Shown here: positions 35,069 through 44,302 of the stretch, piece by piece
Position numbering within the stretch: position 1 is the stretch's first letter
Layout of the letters: every line of letters begins with the position of its first letter
Assembly (NCBI RefSeq): GCF_004571175.1
Contig: NZ_CP038273.1
Span: 1,550,001-1,614,000, forward strand
Direction of reading: 5' to 3'
Source of the DNA: Legionella israelensis
GTDB lineage: Bacteria > Pseudomonadota > Gammaproteobacteria > Legionellales > Legionellaceae
Length of the DNA stretch: 64,000 nucleotides
Notes under the pieces: model-generated
The model's database searches: none
What the model was told of the DNA's origin: nothing
The model's input: the letters and a program-made list of their open reading frames with translations, nothing else
Program-made: the position numbers and the translations under genes

Positions 35069-35545
35069 ATGCCAAATCTTGATGCGACAGAAAAACAACA
35101 ATATCAACTCAGCGATAACGTGCTTGAAGCAAAAGAGAAATTTAACAGGCATATCATTGATGAAAATGCTATTGCAACCAACAATATCAGAGCTGAAAAA
35201 TTTGACATGGATAAAGCCAAACAGAAAAGCAGTGATGCTTTGATAGCTCTAGATGTAAATGGTGGTTTGCAATCAATGCTTGCCGCCCAAATGTTATCCA
35301 TCCATGAATTACAACAGCGAACGATGACCTATGCTAACGCCATTGATAGCTTGGAGTTAAAGAAATACTACACCAATACGGCAGTAAAATTAGCTAATTG
35401 CTTTGTACAACAAGCCAATATACTTGCAAAACTACAGGGCGTTGGGGGGCAAAAAATAATTGTTGAGCGCGTTGATGTCCATCAAGGAGGCCAAGCTGTT
35501 GTTGGCAATATCCAAGGGGGCATGGGTAAAAAGGAAAAAACATGA
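35069..35545 (+). CDS. unknown phage-type protein (158 aa)
   Basis: Helical protein starting after GAGGGAGTT. The C-terminal segment VERVDVHQGGQAVVGNI is a motif I associate with proteins encoded next to HGG-motif phage proteins, as here. The N-terminal part (LSDNVLEAKEKFNRHIIDEN; NGGLQSMLAAQMLSIHELQQ) predicts long helices. Overlaps the next gene by 4 bases, so the two are translationally coupled. Exact role unknown. Confidence 0.75.
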   Translation: MPNLDATEKQQYQLSDNVLEAKEKFNRHIIDENAIATNNIRAEKFDMDKAKQKSSDALIALDVNGGLQSMLAAQMLSIHELQQRTMTYANAIDSLELKKYYTNTAVKLANCFVQQANILAKLQGVGGQKIIVERVDVHQGGQAVVGNIQGGMGKKEKT

Positions 35546-35823
35546 AAACAACCTCAAGAACCGAGAAAAAGGGCTATGCGTTTGACTCTGCGCCACGATG
35601 TGGCGCACGAACAAAAGGTAATAATGGCGAACCTTGTCGCTGCCCTACTGTTAAAGGAAAAGCCCGCTGTCGCGTACATGGTGGAGCGAGAGGCTCTGGT
35701 GCGCCACGCTATAACCTCAATGCTTTAAAGCATGGCGAAACCACAAGTGAGGCTAAGGCATTCAGAACAGAGATTAGACAAGCAATTCAGCACAACAAAA
35801 GCCTTATCAAAGAGTTGGGCTAA
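35542..35823 (+). CDS. HGG-motif phage protein (93 aa)
   Basis: Cys-rich N-terminal part (APRCGARTKGNNGEPCRCPT, ARCRVHGGARGSGAPRYNLN, ALKHGETT) with the HGGAxGSGAP core characteristic of small phage and prophage proteins of unknown function that often lie near terminase or replication genes. The four Cys and one His may bind zinc. The ATG overlaps the stop of the preceding gene. The 195 bp that follow hold no gene. Confidence 0.85.
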   Translation: MKTTSRTEKKGYAFDSAPRCGARTKGNNGEPCRCPTVKGKARCRVHGGARGSGAPRYNLNALKHGETTSEAKAFRTEIRQAIQHNKSLIKELG

Positions 35824-36018
35824 ATAAATCGAATTTCAATTTCAAATTATTTATTAGGGGTTGGAGGGGGGTAGCAGGGTTTTGGAGTGAGTCGCATCAT
35901 CCGGTAGCACATAACTTTCCGAGTTTCTCTGCCAGTTCAATAGTAAATGATCAATATAGAGTCCATTAAAAATTACTTGTGAAGAATAATATTCTTGTCT
36001 GAAACAAAGCTCAAAGTG

Positions 36019-36897
36019 TTACTCTGCCTTATTAACGCCAATCAATTTACCCTCTTTTATTTGATGCGTTATTATATGATTTTTAATAAGTTCCCTCTCA
36101 GAGGGATGCCACATCTGGTCAGCAGGTGTCTTAAACGCCTTTTTAATAAATGAATCAGTTACACCAATTTTTTTATAAAGCTTTTTATCTGCAAGTGAAA
36201 AAGATAAGTTCTCTTTTTTTGTCAACCCCGGAAAATTATATGAATGCAATCCTATCCTTGCCCCATCACCCAGAATTCTTTTTGAACCAGCTATAAATGC
36301 AATTACACAGGCACTTTCACATGTTGAGGATGTATAAGTTACTATTTTGTAATCTTTTATAAGTTTGGCAATATTTTTAGCGACAGCAATTCTCCCTCCA
36401 CGGCTGCTGAGACTTATGTTCCAAATGTCGTCATTTTGTTCAAGTATTCTTTTGATGTCATCGTCTAATCCATATCCAAAATAACCACTTAAAAGTATTT
36501 CACCCTCACTTACCTTAAGTTGATATTTTGAAAAATCATCTTTTCCAGTTGATATTCTTATATATTCTGAGTACCCGGGAAATATATGAGCAACATAGAA
36601 CAGGCTTCCTATTAATGTCAATTGTACAGCTATTCCCGAGAAAGAATCTTTACTTGTAGCCTTATATAATCTTGCGGAACGCCAACACCCAACAAATTGC
36701 CATAAATATATTAATCCCCAACTAGTTAATATTCCTACTAATAAGCGGCAGCTATTTATCGTTGAGGGAGATGGAATAACATGTTCAATTAATTGAGTAA
36801 AAGCATACGTCAAAAGGATAAAGTTAATCCAGAAACTTTTCCCTAGACTTAAGTTGCCTTTCCAGTGTGAGGAGATGTAGCGGTTTACTATATTCAT
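36019..36897 (-). CDS. membrane-anchored ClpP/crotonase-fold protease-like protein
   Basis: The N-terminal 110 residues contain three hydrophobic segments (about 23-38, 50-70, 86-104). The rest resembles the COG3904-type predicted periplasmic ClpP-like family: ISLSSRGGRIAVAKNIAKLI, TYTSSTCESACVIAFIAGSK with the probable nucleophile Ser in ESACVIAF, then RILGDGARIGLHSYNFPG. These features match Ser-protease-like SDH proteins that lie in the envelope. No partner is known. It is transcribed against the rest of the island in a two-gene block with the DUF805-like gene, and could be an island-specific envelope-stress or abortive-infection factor; this is inference. Confidence 0.75.
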   Translation of the reverse strand: MNIVNRYISSHWKGNLSLGKSFWINFILLTYAFTQLIEHVIPSPSTINSCRLLVGILTSWGLIYLWQFVGCWRSARLYKATSKDSFSGIAVQLTLIGSLFYVAHIFPGYSEYIRISTGKDDFSKYQLKVSEGEILLSGYFGYGLDDDIKRILEQNDDIWNISLSSRGGRIAVAKNIAKLIKDYKIVTYTSSTCESACVIAFIAGSKRILGDGARIGLHSYNFPGLTKKENLSFSLADKKLYKKIGVTDSFIKKAFKTPADQMWHPSERELIKNHIITHQIKEGKLIGVNKAE

Positions 36898-36946
36898 ATG
36901 CGTTTACTAATGTTAAAGGATGCGCTATTAAGGGGGCTATGGTTAT

Positions 36947-37315
36947 TTAATTTTGAGATACCTGTATCGTTTGATTGGCATGATCATTAGCGCTAGAAAT
37001 ACAAAGAAGGACGATAAAGCCAATTACAGGAAACAAATAAATCCAAATCAAGTACCATACCGATTTGCCAGTAGATTTCCCCGCATCACGAAGTCGAGCT
37101 ATACAAGAAAAAGCAGAGCCAATGATCATTAATGAGCCACCTATAAGAGATATCCAGTCAGGCTCAATACCTAATAAATTATCTCCAACAGCTGCTGCTT
37201 CCACAGTGATGAATGCGAGAGCCATAAGCCAAAACAAGATTCGTAAAAAAAAATCAAGCCGGCCTATTTTATTAGGAAAAATGAATTGGCATATGGGTTC
37301 AAGTGTTTTATACAT
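36947..37315 (-). CDS. DUF805-like small membrane protein
   Basis: A 122-residue membrane protein with the DUF805 pattern: PNKIGRLDFFLRILFWLMAL at the N-terminus, three to four membrane segments, the conserved cytosolic ARLRDAGKS after the third, and WYLIWIYLFPVIGFIVLLCI at the C-terminus. The ATG at 37315 follows AAAGAGGACAATC; an upstream extension to 37366 is possible. Head-to-tail with the ClpP-like gene. Function of the family is unknown. Confidence 0.75.
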   Translation of the reverse strand: MYKTLEPICQFIFPNKIGRLDFFLRILFWLMALAFITVEAAAVGDNLLGIEPDWISLIGGSLMIIGSAFSCIARLRDAGKSTGKSVWYLIWIYLFPVIGFIVLLCISSANDHANQTIQVSQN

Positions 37316-37557
37316 GATTGTCCTCTTTAAAAACGTCAAATTACTCATAACAACCCAACAACACATCTGTAAGTTGATATGCGATATGTGTAATGAGTTT
37401 GATAAGTATTTTTAAGGGCACGCTTTTTATAGGAAAATCATTTTCAATTATTTTTATGCCTTTATTTTGTCCATTCGCGCAATAATACACCATAAATTAA
37501 AATAATGCCATCTATTAGGCGTGGAACTTATAGGGCGTGATCGTTTTAACTTTCTAA

Positions 37558-37818
37558 ATGAAAGACAAGCACCCTAATTTAATAAAACTTGGCTCTAGAA
37601 TTAGAGAGCTACGCACATTCAAAGGCTATTCCCAGGAAGGAATAGCCGATGCTGCTGGCATGGGGCGAACTTATATGGGGCGTGTCGAACGTGGTGAACA
37701 AAATATTTCCATCCAGAACTTAATTCAGATCGCTTTTGCTTTAAAGGTTGAAGTTAGTGAAATAATTCCTCCGTTGTCCGAGCTAGACAACCCTTTAAGA
37801 GTTAATAATAAAAGATAA
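37558..37818 (+). CDS. XRE-family regulator
   Basis: An 86-residue helix-turn-helix protein: LGSRIRELRTFKGYSQEGIA, DAAGMGRTYMGRVERGEQNI, SIQNLIQIAFALKVEVSEII. The order matches phage repressors and restriction-modification controller proteins. No clear ribosome binding site is seen before the ATG. It stands 63 bp before the HEPN-like gene and could control it. Confidence 0.88.
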   Translation: MKDKHPNLIKLGSRIRELRTFKGYSQEGIADAAGMGRTYMGRVERGEQNISIQNLIQIAFALKVEVSEIIPPLSELDNPLRVNNKR

Positions 37819-37881
37819 AAACTAAAGTCGTTTTCTATTATACCGATATACAGTTACCAACAGTCAGCAAACGAAATTGAA

Positions 37882-38457
37882 ATGGCATCCTTTGACAACT
37901 ATTCATCGGTTATTTTTTGGAATTTCAAGCGGATGGATAACGTAAATTATAATTTTAAAATTATTGAAAAGTTGGTTAATAGTGCCATAGAGGGTACAGA
38001 TAAGCGGTACTATTGCAAACCAATTTATTTGCTCCTTGCTGCCATCATTGAATGTACACTTTATGATTTTTTGAAAAAAATTAATGAGCATAGGTATGAG
38101 CAAGTTCCAAATTTAACAAAAAAAGAAGTTAAGGCTATTCAAGATATGAAGAAAGTTCCAAATAAGCTGAATTGCTTTAATAACATATGTAAAAAGCATA
38201 GCTTTTTGGGGGAGGATGAGGCGATATATGATCAAATTAACGAAGCCGCTGAAATCAGGAATAGAATCCATATCCAGAATGAAAAAGGACATTCCCCAAT
38301 GGATGAATCAGATTTATGGGAAATTAATACAATTAAAAAATGCGGCCAACTTCTGAAAGACATTTTTGTAATTATGTGTGAAAAGTACCCGAGACCGGAT
38401 GGATTTCATGACAATCCAACTTTGGATGAATTTCCAGAACCATGGACAAAGCTATAG
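37882..38457 (+). CDS. HEPN-like protein (191 aa) at the tRNA-proximal end of island B
   Basis: All-helical protein with INEAAEIRNRIHIQNEKGHS; the R-N-R-x-H arrangement is like the catalytic R-x4-6-H motif of HEPN/RiboL-PSP-HEPN RNases that serve in toxin and abortive-infection systems. An earlier segment YLLLAAIIECTLYDFLKKIN fits the first HEPN helices. No strong Shine-Dalgarno before the ATG. It follows the XRE gene and ends 92 bp before the tRNA. I judge the HEPN assignment probable, not certain, and no target is known. Confidence 0.6.
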   Translation: MASFDNYSSVIFWNFKRMDNVNYNFKIIEKLVNSAIEGTDKRYYCKPIYLLLAAIIECTLYDFLKKINEHRYEQVPNLTKKEVKAIQDMKKVPNKLNCFNNICKKHSFLGEDEAIYDQINEAAEIRNRIHIQNEKGHSPMDESDLWEINTIKKCGQLLKDIFVIMCEKYPRPDGFHDNPTLDEFPEPWTKL

Positions 38458-38480
38458 CAAAAATTGGTCACTTTCAAATA

Positions 38481-38502
38481 AGTGTACCCCGAAGTGTACC
38501 CA
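38481..38502. repeat. AGTGTACCCC / AGTGTACCCA pair at the tRNA end of island B
   Basis: Two repeats 12 bp apart, 48 bp from the tRNA-Asn 3' end. They match the pair at 26707-26728 beside integrase B in sequence, spacing and orientation, as arm-type integrase sites would. Confidence 0.65.
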
Positions 38503-38549
38503 GCGATCTTATGAGGAAATTTGAATTTTACTAGAAGCCACGTGTGGTG

Positions 38550-38625
38550 TGGCTCCCCGGGACGGGCTCGAACCGCCGACCTAATGATTAACAGTCATCC
38601 GCTCTACCGACTGAGCTACCGGGGA
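38550..38625 (-). tRNA. tRNA-Asn (anticodon GTT), integration target
   Basis: The 76-base minus-strand gene folds as a cloverleaf: acceptor stem TCCCCGG/CCGGGGA, D arm, anticodon loop CTGTTAA (GTT), variable loop, TPsiC arm GGTTCGAAC, encoded CCA at 38550-38552. It is the intact copy whose 3' 46-49 bases are repeated at 17208 and 26532, so it is the attB of both islands. Confidence 0.97.
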
Positions 38626-38795
38626 ATGAAGCGGAATGTTAAAATGAATTGGGTTATAGGTCAAGGGGATTAAGGTTTTTTTTGTTAGTTTATTGAAACA
38701 GACATTCCGCACTCTTGCTAAAAAATATTATGGTGCGAAATGTCGTACTTAAAACACCTTACAGATAAATAGTCAATCAGCAGGATCATTTACAG

Positions 38796-39974
38796 TTAAT
38801 TACAAAATATATACAGCCTGTCCAATGCATCTATTAAACTATCCATGTCGGTAGCGAAAGACAGGCGGATGCAGCCTTCATTGCCAAAAGCTGAGCCTGG
38901 AACAAGTGCCAATCCTTGCTCATTGAGTAACTGCGCTGAAAATTCTACGTCATTTTCCATGCCTTTTCTTTCTATAATGGCTTGTATATTTGGAAAAATG
39001 TAAAAAGTGCCGTCGGCAGGAATGACATCCAGCCCTTGGATCTCTGACAATCGATCGGCCACATAATCATGGCGTTTTTTAAATTCCTTGACCATTTTCT
39101 CTACTGTTTCCAGACCGCCGTTTAAGGCTGCAACGGCTGCTTTTTGGGCAATGGAGCAAGGATTTGAGGTGGATTGGGATTGTATGGTTTTCATGGCATT
39201 AATCACTTCAGAAGGTCCTGCGGCATAACCGATACGCCATCCTGTCATTGAATAAGCTTTGGAAACCCCATTTAAAATCACTGTGCGCTCATAGAGTTCA
39301 GGGCAGGCATTGACGATATTGACAAAAGTCTTTGACCAGAGAATATGCTCATACATATCATCGCTGGCAATTAAAATCTGAGAATGTTGCTTGAGCACTT
39401 CTCCCAATGCCTTCAACTCATCTTTCGTATAAGCAACACCTGAGGGATTAGAAGGACTGTTAAGAAACATTAAGCGGGTTTTAGGGGTAATTGCCTTGGA
39501 CAATTGTTCAGGGCTCATTTTATAGCCTTGCTCAGCAGTGGCATGAACAACCACGGGAACGCCTCCGGCCAGTAAGGCCATGTCCGGATAAGAAACCCAG
39601 TAAGGAGCCGGAATAATGACCTCGTCACCTTCATTAAGATAAGCCTGACAAAGATTGTAGCAGCTTTGCTTGCCGCCTACAGATACCAATATCTGCTTCA
39701 ATTTGTAATCGAGATGATTATCGCGTCTGAATTTATCTACGATGGCCTGTTTTAATTCTGCTATACCGTCCACGGCTGTGTATTTAGTAAACCCATCTTC
39801 GATGGCTTTAACAGCCGCTTTTTTAATGTGCTCGGGGGTATCGAAATCAGGCTCGCCGGCGCTTAAGCTAACCACATTACGACCTTCTGCTTTCATTTGC
39901 GCAGCCTTAGCAGACACAGCCAGAGTAGGTGATGGCTTGACTTTATTTACACGCTCTGCCAATGGAATTTCCAT
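38796..39974 (-). CDS. aspB: PLP-dependent aspartate aminotransferase (class I)
   Basis: Transfers the amino group between aspartate and 2-oxoglutarate with pyridoxal phosphate in the cytosol. The 392-residue protein has the fold type I arrangement: [15 protein letters not shown] at the start, [51 protein letters not shown] and the Schiff-base Lys239 in [16 protein letters not shown], plus the C-terminal IRLSFATDM Arg. It belongs to the 1-gamma AAT subfamily by these motifs (so it may also use prephenate or other amino acids). ATG at 39974 follows AGGAG by 7 bases; the gene is divergent from uvrB. Confidence 0.93.
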   Translation of the reverse strand: MEIPLAERVNKVKPSPTLAVSAKAAQMKAEGRNVVSLSAGEPDFDTPEHIKKAAVKAIEDGFTKYTAVDGIAELKQAIVDKFRRDNHLDYKLKQILVSVGGKQSCYNLCQAYLNEGDEVIIPAPYWVSYPDMALLAGGVPVVVHATAEQGYKMSPEQLSKAITPKTRLMFLNSPSNPSGVAYTKDELKALGEVLKQHSQILIASDDMYEHILWSKTFVNIVNACPELYERTVILNGVSKAYSMTGWRIGYAAGPSEVINAMKTIQSQSTSNPCSIAQKAAVAALNGGLETVEKMVKEFKKRHDYVADRLSEIQGLDVIPADGTFYIFPNIQAIIERKGMENDVEFSAQLLNEQGLALVPGSAFGNEGCIRLSFATDMDSLIDALDRLYIFCN

Positions 39975-40003
39975 CCTCAATCTCCTATGATAAAGTATAT
40001 ATT

Positions 40004-41995
40004 ATGAAAAAAGTATTTAATATTTATTCAAATTATCAACCGGCCGGCGATCAACCTACAGCCATTGCCTCGTTGATTGACGGGCTTCAATCCGGCCTGG
40101 CCAGACAAATTCTGTTGGGCGTTACAGGCTCGGGTAAAACATTTACTATAGCTCATGTTATCCAGGCCATGAAAAGACCTACACTTATCATGGCACCCAA
40201 TAAAACACTGGCAGCGCAACTCTACGGCGAATTTAAAACTTTTTTTCCTGACAATGCAGTAGAGTATTTCGTATCCTATTACGATTATTATCAGCCTGAA
40301 GCTTATGTTCCTGCTTCTGATACCTTCATTGAAAAAGACGCCTCTATCAACGAGCATATTGAACAAATGCGCCTATCAGCAACCAAAGCACTCATTGAAC
40401 GCAAAGACGCCATCATCGTCTCTACCGTTTCTGCGATTTACGGCTTGGGTGATCCGGATTCCTATCTGCGTATGGTATTACATCTGTCCCGTGGAGAACA
40501 ATCGGATCAGCGTAAAATCCTGAAACGTCTTGCTGAAATGCAATATATCCGTAGCTCCCAAACCTTAGAGCGCGGTCAGTTTCGTGTGCATGGTGATGTT
40601 ATCGATATTTTCCCTGCTGATTCTGAAAAAGAAGCCATCCGTTTTGAGCTCTTTGATAATGAAGTAGAAAACATTTCACGCTTTGATCCTTTGACAGGGG
40701 AAATCATACAAAGACTGCCAAGAATCACCATTTTTCCTAAAACCCATTATGTCACTCCGCGTGAACGAATTCTGCAAACCATAGAGCAAGTGAAAATGGA
40801 ATTGCAAGAGAGACTTGAAGAGTTCATTGCAGAGGATAAACTGCTTGAAGCGCAACGTCTGGAACAAAGAACCAATTTCGATATTGAAATGATGCTTGAG
40901 CTCGGCTATTGCTCCGGCATTGAAAATTACTCCCGTTATTTATCTGGACGAAACCCTGGCGAGCCGCCTCCAACTTTATTTGACTATTTGCCCGCGGAGG
41001 CCTTGCTTATCATCGATGAATCGCACGTGACGGTTCCACAAATTGGCGGCATGTATCGCGGCGACAGAGCACGCAAGGAAACCCTGGTCAAATACGGCTT
41101 TCGCCTTCCCTCGGCTCTGGATAATCGTCCTCTTCGCTTTGAAGAATTTGATGAACGCTCACCACAGACCATCTATGTTTCAGCGACACCCGGCCCTTAT
41201 GAAAAAGAACAGACAGGAAACATTGCCGAACAAGTGGTTCGTCCTACAGGACTGGTGGATCCTCTGGTGGAAGTCAGACCTGTACGTAACCAAGTAGATG
41301 ATCTGCTCTCAGAGATCCATGACGTGGTCAAACAAGGAGAGCGCGTGCTGGTTACCACACTAACCAAACGAATGGCAGAGGATTTAACAGAATACCTTAA
41401 TGAACACGGAGTACGTGTACGTTATCTGCATGCGGATATCGATACCGTTGAGCGAGTGGAGATCATTCGTGATCTGCGTTTGGGGGTTTTTGACGTACTG
41501 GTAGGCATTAATCTGTTAAGGGAAGGTCTTGATATGCCAGAAGTGGCTTTGGTGGCTATTCTGGACGCAGACAAGGAAGGCTTTCTGCGCTCTGATCGCT
41601 CATTGATTCAAACCATTGGCCGAGCTGCGCGAAATGTTCACGGACGCGCCATTTTATACGCAGATCGAATCACCGGTTCCATGCAGAGAGCTTTGGATGA
41701 AACCGAAAGACGACGCCACAAGCAAATGGCCTTTAATCAGGCTCATGGCATCACCCCACAAGGCATTCGCAAATCTGTCACAGACATCATGGAAGGTGCC
41801 TATATTTATAAAAAGCCGAGCAAGCTGTCTGAGAAAGAAGCCGTCTATGAGCATTTATCTTCTGAAGAATTAATAAAACAAATCAATGCTCTGGAAAAGC
41901 AAATGCATGCCTATGCAAAAAACATGGAATTTGAACTGGCCGCAAAGATTCGTGATGACTATCTGCATTTAAAAGAACGTTTGAGATCCAGCTAA
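40004..41995 (+). CDS. uvrB: excinuclease ABC subunit B
   Basis: UvrB verifies DNA damage handed over by UvrA and recruits UvrC in nucleotide excision repair. The 663-residue protein shows Walker [14 protein letters not shown], the beta-hairpin [20 protein letters not shown], helicase motif [20 protein letters not shown], motifs [23 protein letters not shown] and TIGRAARN, and the C-terminal UvrC-binding UVR helix pair [20 protein letters not shown]. Length and motifs are complete. The ATG at 40004 matches the family start ([18 protein letters not shown]). Confidence 0.97.
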   Translation: MKKVFNIYSNYQPAGDQPTAIASLIDGLQSGLARQILLGVTGSGKTFTIAHVIQAMKRPTLIMAPNKTLAAQLYGEFKTFFPDNAVEYFVSYYDYYQPEAYVPASDTFIEKDASINEHIEQMRLSATKALIERKDAIIVSTVSAIYGLGDPDSYLRMVLHLSRGEQSDQRKILKRLAEMQYIRSSQTLERGQFRVHGDVIDIFPADSEKEAIRFELFDNEVENISRFDPLTGEIIQRLPRITIFPKTHYVTPRERILQTIEQVKMELQERLEEFIAEDKLLEAQRLEQRTNFDIEMMLELGYCSGIENYSRYLSGRNPGEPPPTLFDYLPAEALLIIDESHVTVPQIGGMYRGDRARKETLVKYGFRLPSALDNRPLRFEEFDERSPQTIYVSATPGPYEKEQTGNIAEQVVRPTGLVDPLVEVRPVRNQVDDLLSEIHDVVKQGERVLVTTLTKRMAEDLTEYLNEHGVRVRYLHADIDTVERVEIIRDLRLGVFDVLVGINLLREGLDMPEVALVAILDADKEGFLRSDRSLIQTIGRAARNVHGRAILYADRITGSMQRALDETERRRHKQMAFNQAHGITPQGIRKSVTDIMEGAYIYKKPSKLSEKEAVYEHLSSEELIKQINALEKQMHAYAKNMEFELAAKIRDDYLHLKERLRSS

Positions 41996-42029
41996 ATTAT
42001 TACTTTTACCTGGGAAAGCAGGAGCTGAT

Positions 42030-43142
42030 ATGGATATAAAAAGTTTTAAAAAATTGGTTCTAAAATCCTTTAAGCAAAGCAATGAAGAGGAATATCGTAT
42101 CTTTAGCGATAACTTATTGGATTTGGTAAAAGATAAAAATGATAATGAGCTTCTTACTCCCGAAGATACCCATGAGATAAAACGATTATTGGGGGTGATG
42201 TGGCTAAATGTATCTGAAAATGTAAAACCAGGTGAATGGCCATTATACCCTCAGACAAACCTTATGCTCGTTTTTATGGAAAGCCTCATACAACATGACA
42301 TTTTAAAACACAATGATCGTTCTGAGCTGTTATATCCACCGCTGCAAGGAGAATTTATTGTCAATAACAGCCAATTAACCCTTGATCAAATCATGAATGT
42401 TCTTATTTTTTGCAACCGCTTAACAGGTTACCGCATACATGAGGAAAAAGAAAATTTAATTACCGAACTGGACAGGGAAATAAACCAGGCAAAATCGCTT
42501 TGGCATGTGGGTGAGCTGGGCAAACTGCAAATCACTATGACAAGTTTATTTGTCCTCTATTATCTTTTGCAGGAGCACTGCACAACGGTGCAAATAGAAT
42601 TAGTGTTAATGGCTGTGCAATTTAGAAAAAACACTACAAAGGAAGAACAAGGCACTGAGTCAGCCATAAGCAATTATCTGTTGTTTAGCGGTGAAGTTTA
42701 TCAATTTGCTGAATTTTACGCTAAAGCGAATAAAAAAAACGAAGAGCTTATCTTCCAAACTGCGCTCAACTATATTCATAACAGTTATGTTTCCAAATAT
42801 CAAACTCGCTCCTTTGAAACAGCATTTTCCTACGCCAAGGAATTAATAAAAGAAGCATCAACATTTAAAAACCCACGCCAAAAGCAGATATTTCAAAAAG
42901 GAGTTTATGGATTTTGTTTGCAAGAATACATCCATGATCGCAGGCTTGATAAGCATTTTACGTTTTTTTCCTTTTCCGCGAAAACTAAAATTGCCACGGC
43001 AAAAGAGTTGCTTTTAGGCATACACAAAGACGCTGCTTTGTCGTTTACACAGGCGTTTGCCGCTAAACAGGGGCGCTTAAGTGAGATAGTGAATTTGTTT
43101 GAAGAAGGGCAAAGCGCTCTCTTTAAAACTCGTTTAAACTGA
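42030..43142 (+). CDS. unknown 370-aa Legionella-type protein
   Basis: Soluble and largely helical, with no signal peptide (MDIKSFKKLVLKSFKQSNEE). Hydrophobic patches MTSLFVLYYLLQEHC and QIELVLMAVQF are helices of a fold, not membrane spans. RBS AAAGCAGGAGCTGAT. I recognise no family; possible Legionella-restricted gene or effector. It lies 34 bp after uvrB and could share its transcript. Confidence 0.75.
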   Translation: MDIKSFKKLVLKSFKQSNEEEYRIFSDNLLDLVKDKNDNELLTPEDTHEIKRLLGVMWLNVSENVKPGEWPLYPQTNLMLVFMESLIQHDILKHNDRSELLYPPLQGEFIVNNSQLTLDQIMNVLIFCNRLTGYRIHEEKENLITELDREINQAKSLWHVGELGKLQITMTSLFVLYYLLQEHCTTVQIELVLMAVQFRKNTTKEEQGTESAISNYLLFSGEVYQFAEFYAKANKKNEELIFQTALNYIHNSYVSKYQTRSFETAFSYAKELIKEASTFKNPRQKQIFQKGVYGFCLQEYIHDRRLDKHFTFFSFSAKTKIATAKELLLGIHKDAALSFTQAFAAKQGRLSEIVNLFEEGQSALFKTRLN

Positions 43143-43179
43143 CTCCCGGTTCTAAAAAGAACGGGAAAAGGAGAATGTC

Positions 43180-44133
43180 ATGAGGAGATGGATAGGATTA
43201 TTTATTTTTACCCTCCTTTGTGCGATAGCTTATGCAGAAAAACCGGAACAAAAAGTAGGCATAGCCCTTTATCTTAATGATATTACCCGTATCCAGCCAC
43301 AAGAAGAAATTATAGAGTTGGAGGCAACCATTTTTCTTCGTTGGCAATCTGAGAAAAAAGGAGTAAAGGATCAGTATTTCTATGGAAACCAGGTGGATGA
43401 CGCTCTTAAAACGATGTGGTGGCCTTATTTTATTTTCTTGGATACACGGGGTACAACTCAGGTTACCCATAAAGCCATGAAAATTTCAAATAACGGTATG
43501 GTGGAATACATGGCAAAATATACATTAAGCATAGAAACTGCCCTTAATATGCACAAATTTCCTTTTGATACTCAAACGATCAACATTCAGATAGCCCCAT
43601 TTGGTCCCATGCCCTATCGTATTCACTATTATCTTTTAAACGATAAAATCGGCATCAATCCTGTTGCCCATATTGAGGAATGGGACTTGACTGGAACTAA
43701 AAATAAAATAAGCGCACAAAATGAAAATCAGTATCAACTTAGCCTCAATTACCAGCGAAAATCAGGGTATTACCTTTATAAAGTCTTTTTACCAATGCTT
43801 ATCATTGTTTTTATCAGCTACATGGTATTATGGCTGCCGAGACAACCTGCCATTAACCGTCTGGCTGTCATCATTACCGCCATGTTAACCATAGTGGCCT
43901 TCCAATGGGCCGTTACCTCGGATGTCCCGAAAGTATCTTATATCACTTTTCTGCAAGCCATGGTGTTGTTCTTTTTCATTATGGTAGGCTTAAAGGCCAT
44001 TCTTGTGGTCATTGGCGAGAGCGTGAAAGAAGCGGAAAAATACAAGCTGATGCATTGGTCGAGAATAATTTATCCTGTAGTTTTGTTGCTGGGCATTATC
44101 ATTATTTCATGGATATGGTTTAGTATTTATTGA
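43180..44133 (+). CDS. pentameric ligand-gated ion channel homologue (Cys-loop superfamily)
   Basis: Signal peptide 1-19, then an extracellular beta-sandwich (residues 25-195) with the Pro-loop signature HKFPFDTQ (125-132; the two Cys of eukaryotic receptors are absent, as in other prokaryotic channels), followed by four membrane helices: M1 about 198-219 (YKVFLPMLIIVFISYMVLWL), M2 about 225-246 (RLAVIITAMLTIVAFQWAV, the pore helix), M3 about 253-279, a short loop and M4 about 297-316. This matches GLIC/ELIC-type channels, which open on protons or amines, in order and length (317). The short M3-M4 loop is typical of bacterial members. Ligand unknown. RBS AAAAGGAGAATGTC. Confidence 0.9.
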   Translation: MRRWIGLFIFTLLCAIAYAEKPEQKVGIALYLNDITRIQPQEEIIELEATIFLRWQSEKKGVKDQYFYGNQVDDALKTMWWPYFIFLDTRGTTQVTHKAMKISNNGMVEYMAKYTLSIETALNMHKFPFDTQTINIQIAPFGPMPYRIHYYLLNDKIGINPVAHIEEWDLTGTKNKISAQNENQYQLSLNYQRKSGYYLYKVFLPMLIIVFISYMVLWLPRQPAINRLAVIITAMLTIVAFQWAVTSDVPKVSYITFLQAMVLFFFIMVGLKAILVVIGESVKEAEKYKLMHWSRIIYPVVLLLGIIIISWIWFSIY

Positions 44134-44148
44134 TACAGAATAAAAACA

Positions 44149-44302
44149 ACCCGACGACTTCAGACTTTGAACCTTGCAGTTCAAGTGGGGGGCGGATGTG
44201 CCGGTTCAGGCTTCCCACTTCAAGGTGGGCTTGCTCAACGCCGACTACAGGATGCTCCCCTGTTTATGAGTGTTGGTTCATAAATCACTTGTCATCGGGT
44301 CT
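44149..44302 (-). ncRNA. ssrS: 6S RNA
   Basis: The gene lies directly downstream of zapA on the same strand, the standard position of ssrS. A TATAAT box at 44309-44314 is followed, about 7 bases later, by ACCCGATGAC, which pairs fully with GTCGTCGGGT at the 3' end (44149-44158) to form the closing stem. The 3' arm contains CACTTGAACTGCAAGGTTCAA-like sequence resembling that of the E. coli molecule, and a central bubble is expected near 44215-44260. 6S RNA mimics an open promoter and sequesters RNA polymerase holoenzyme in stationary phase. The exact 3' end is not defined. Confidence 0.88.
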
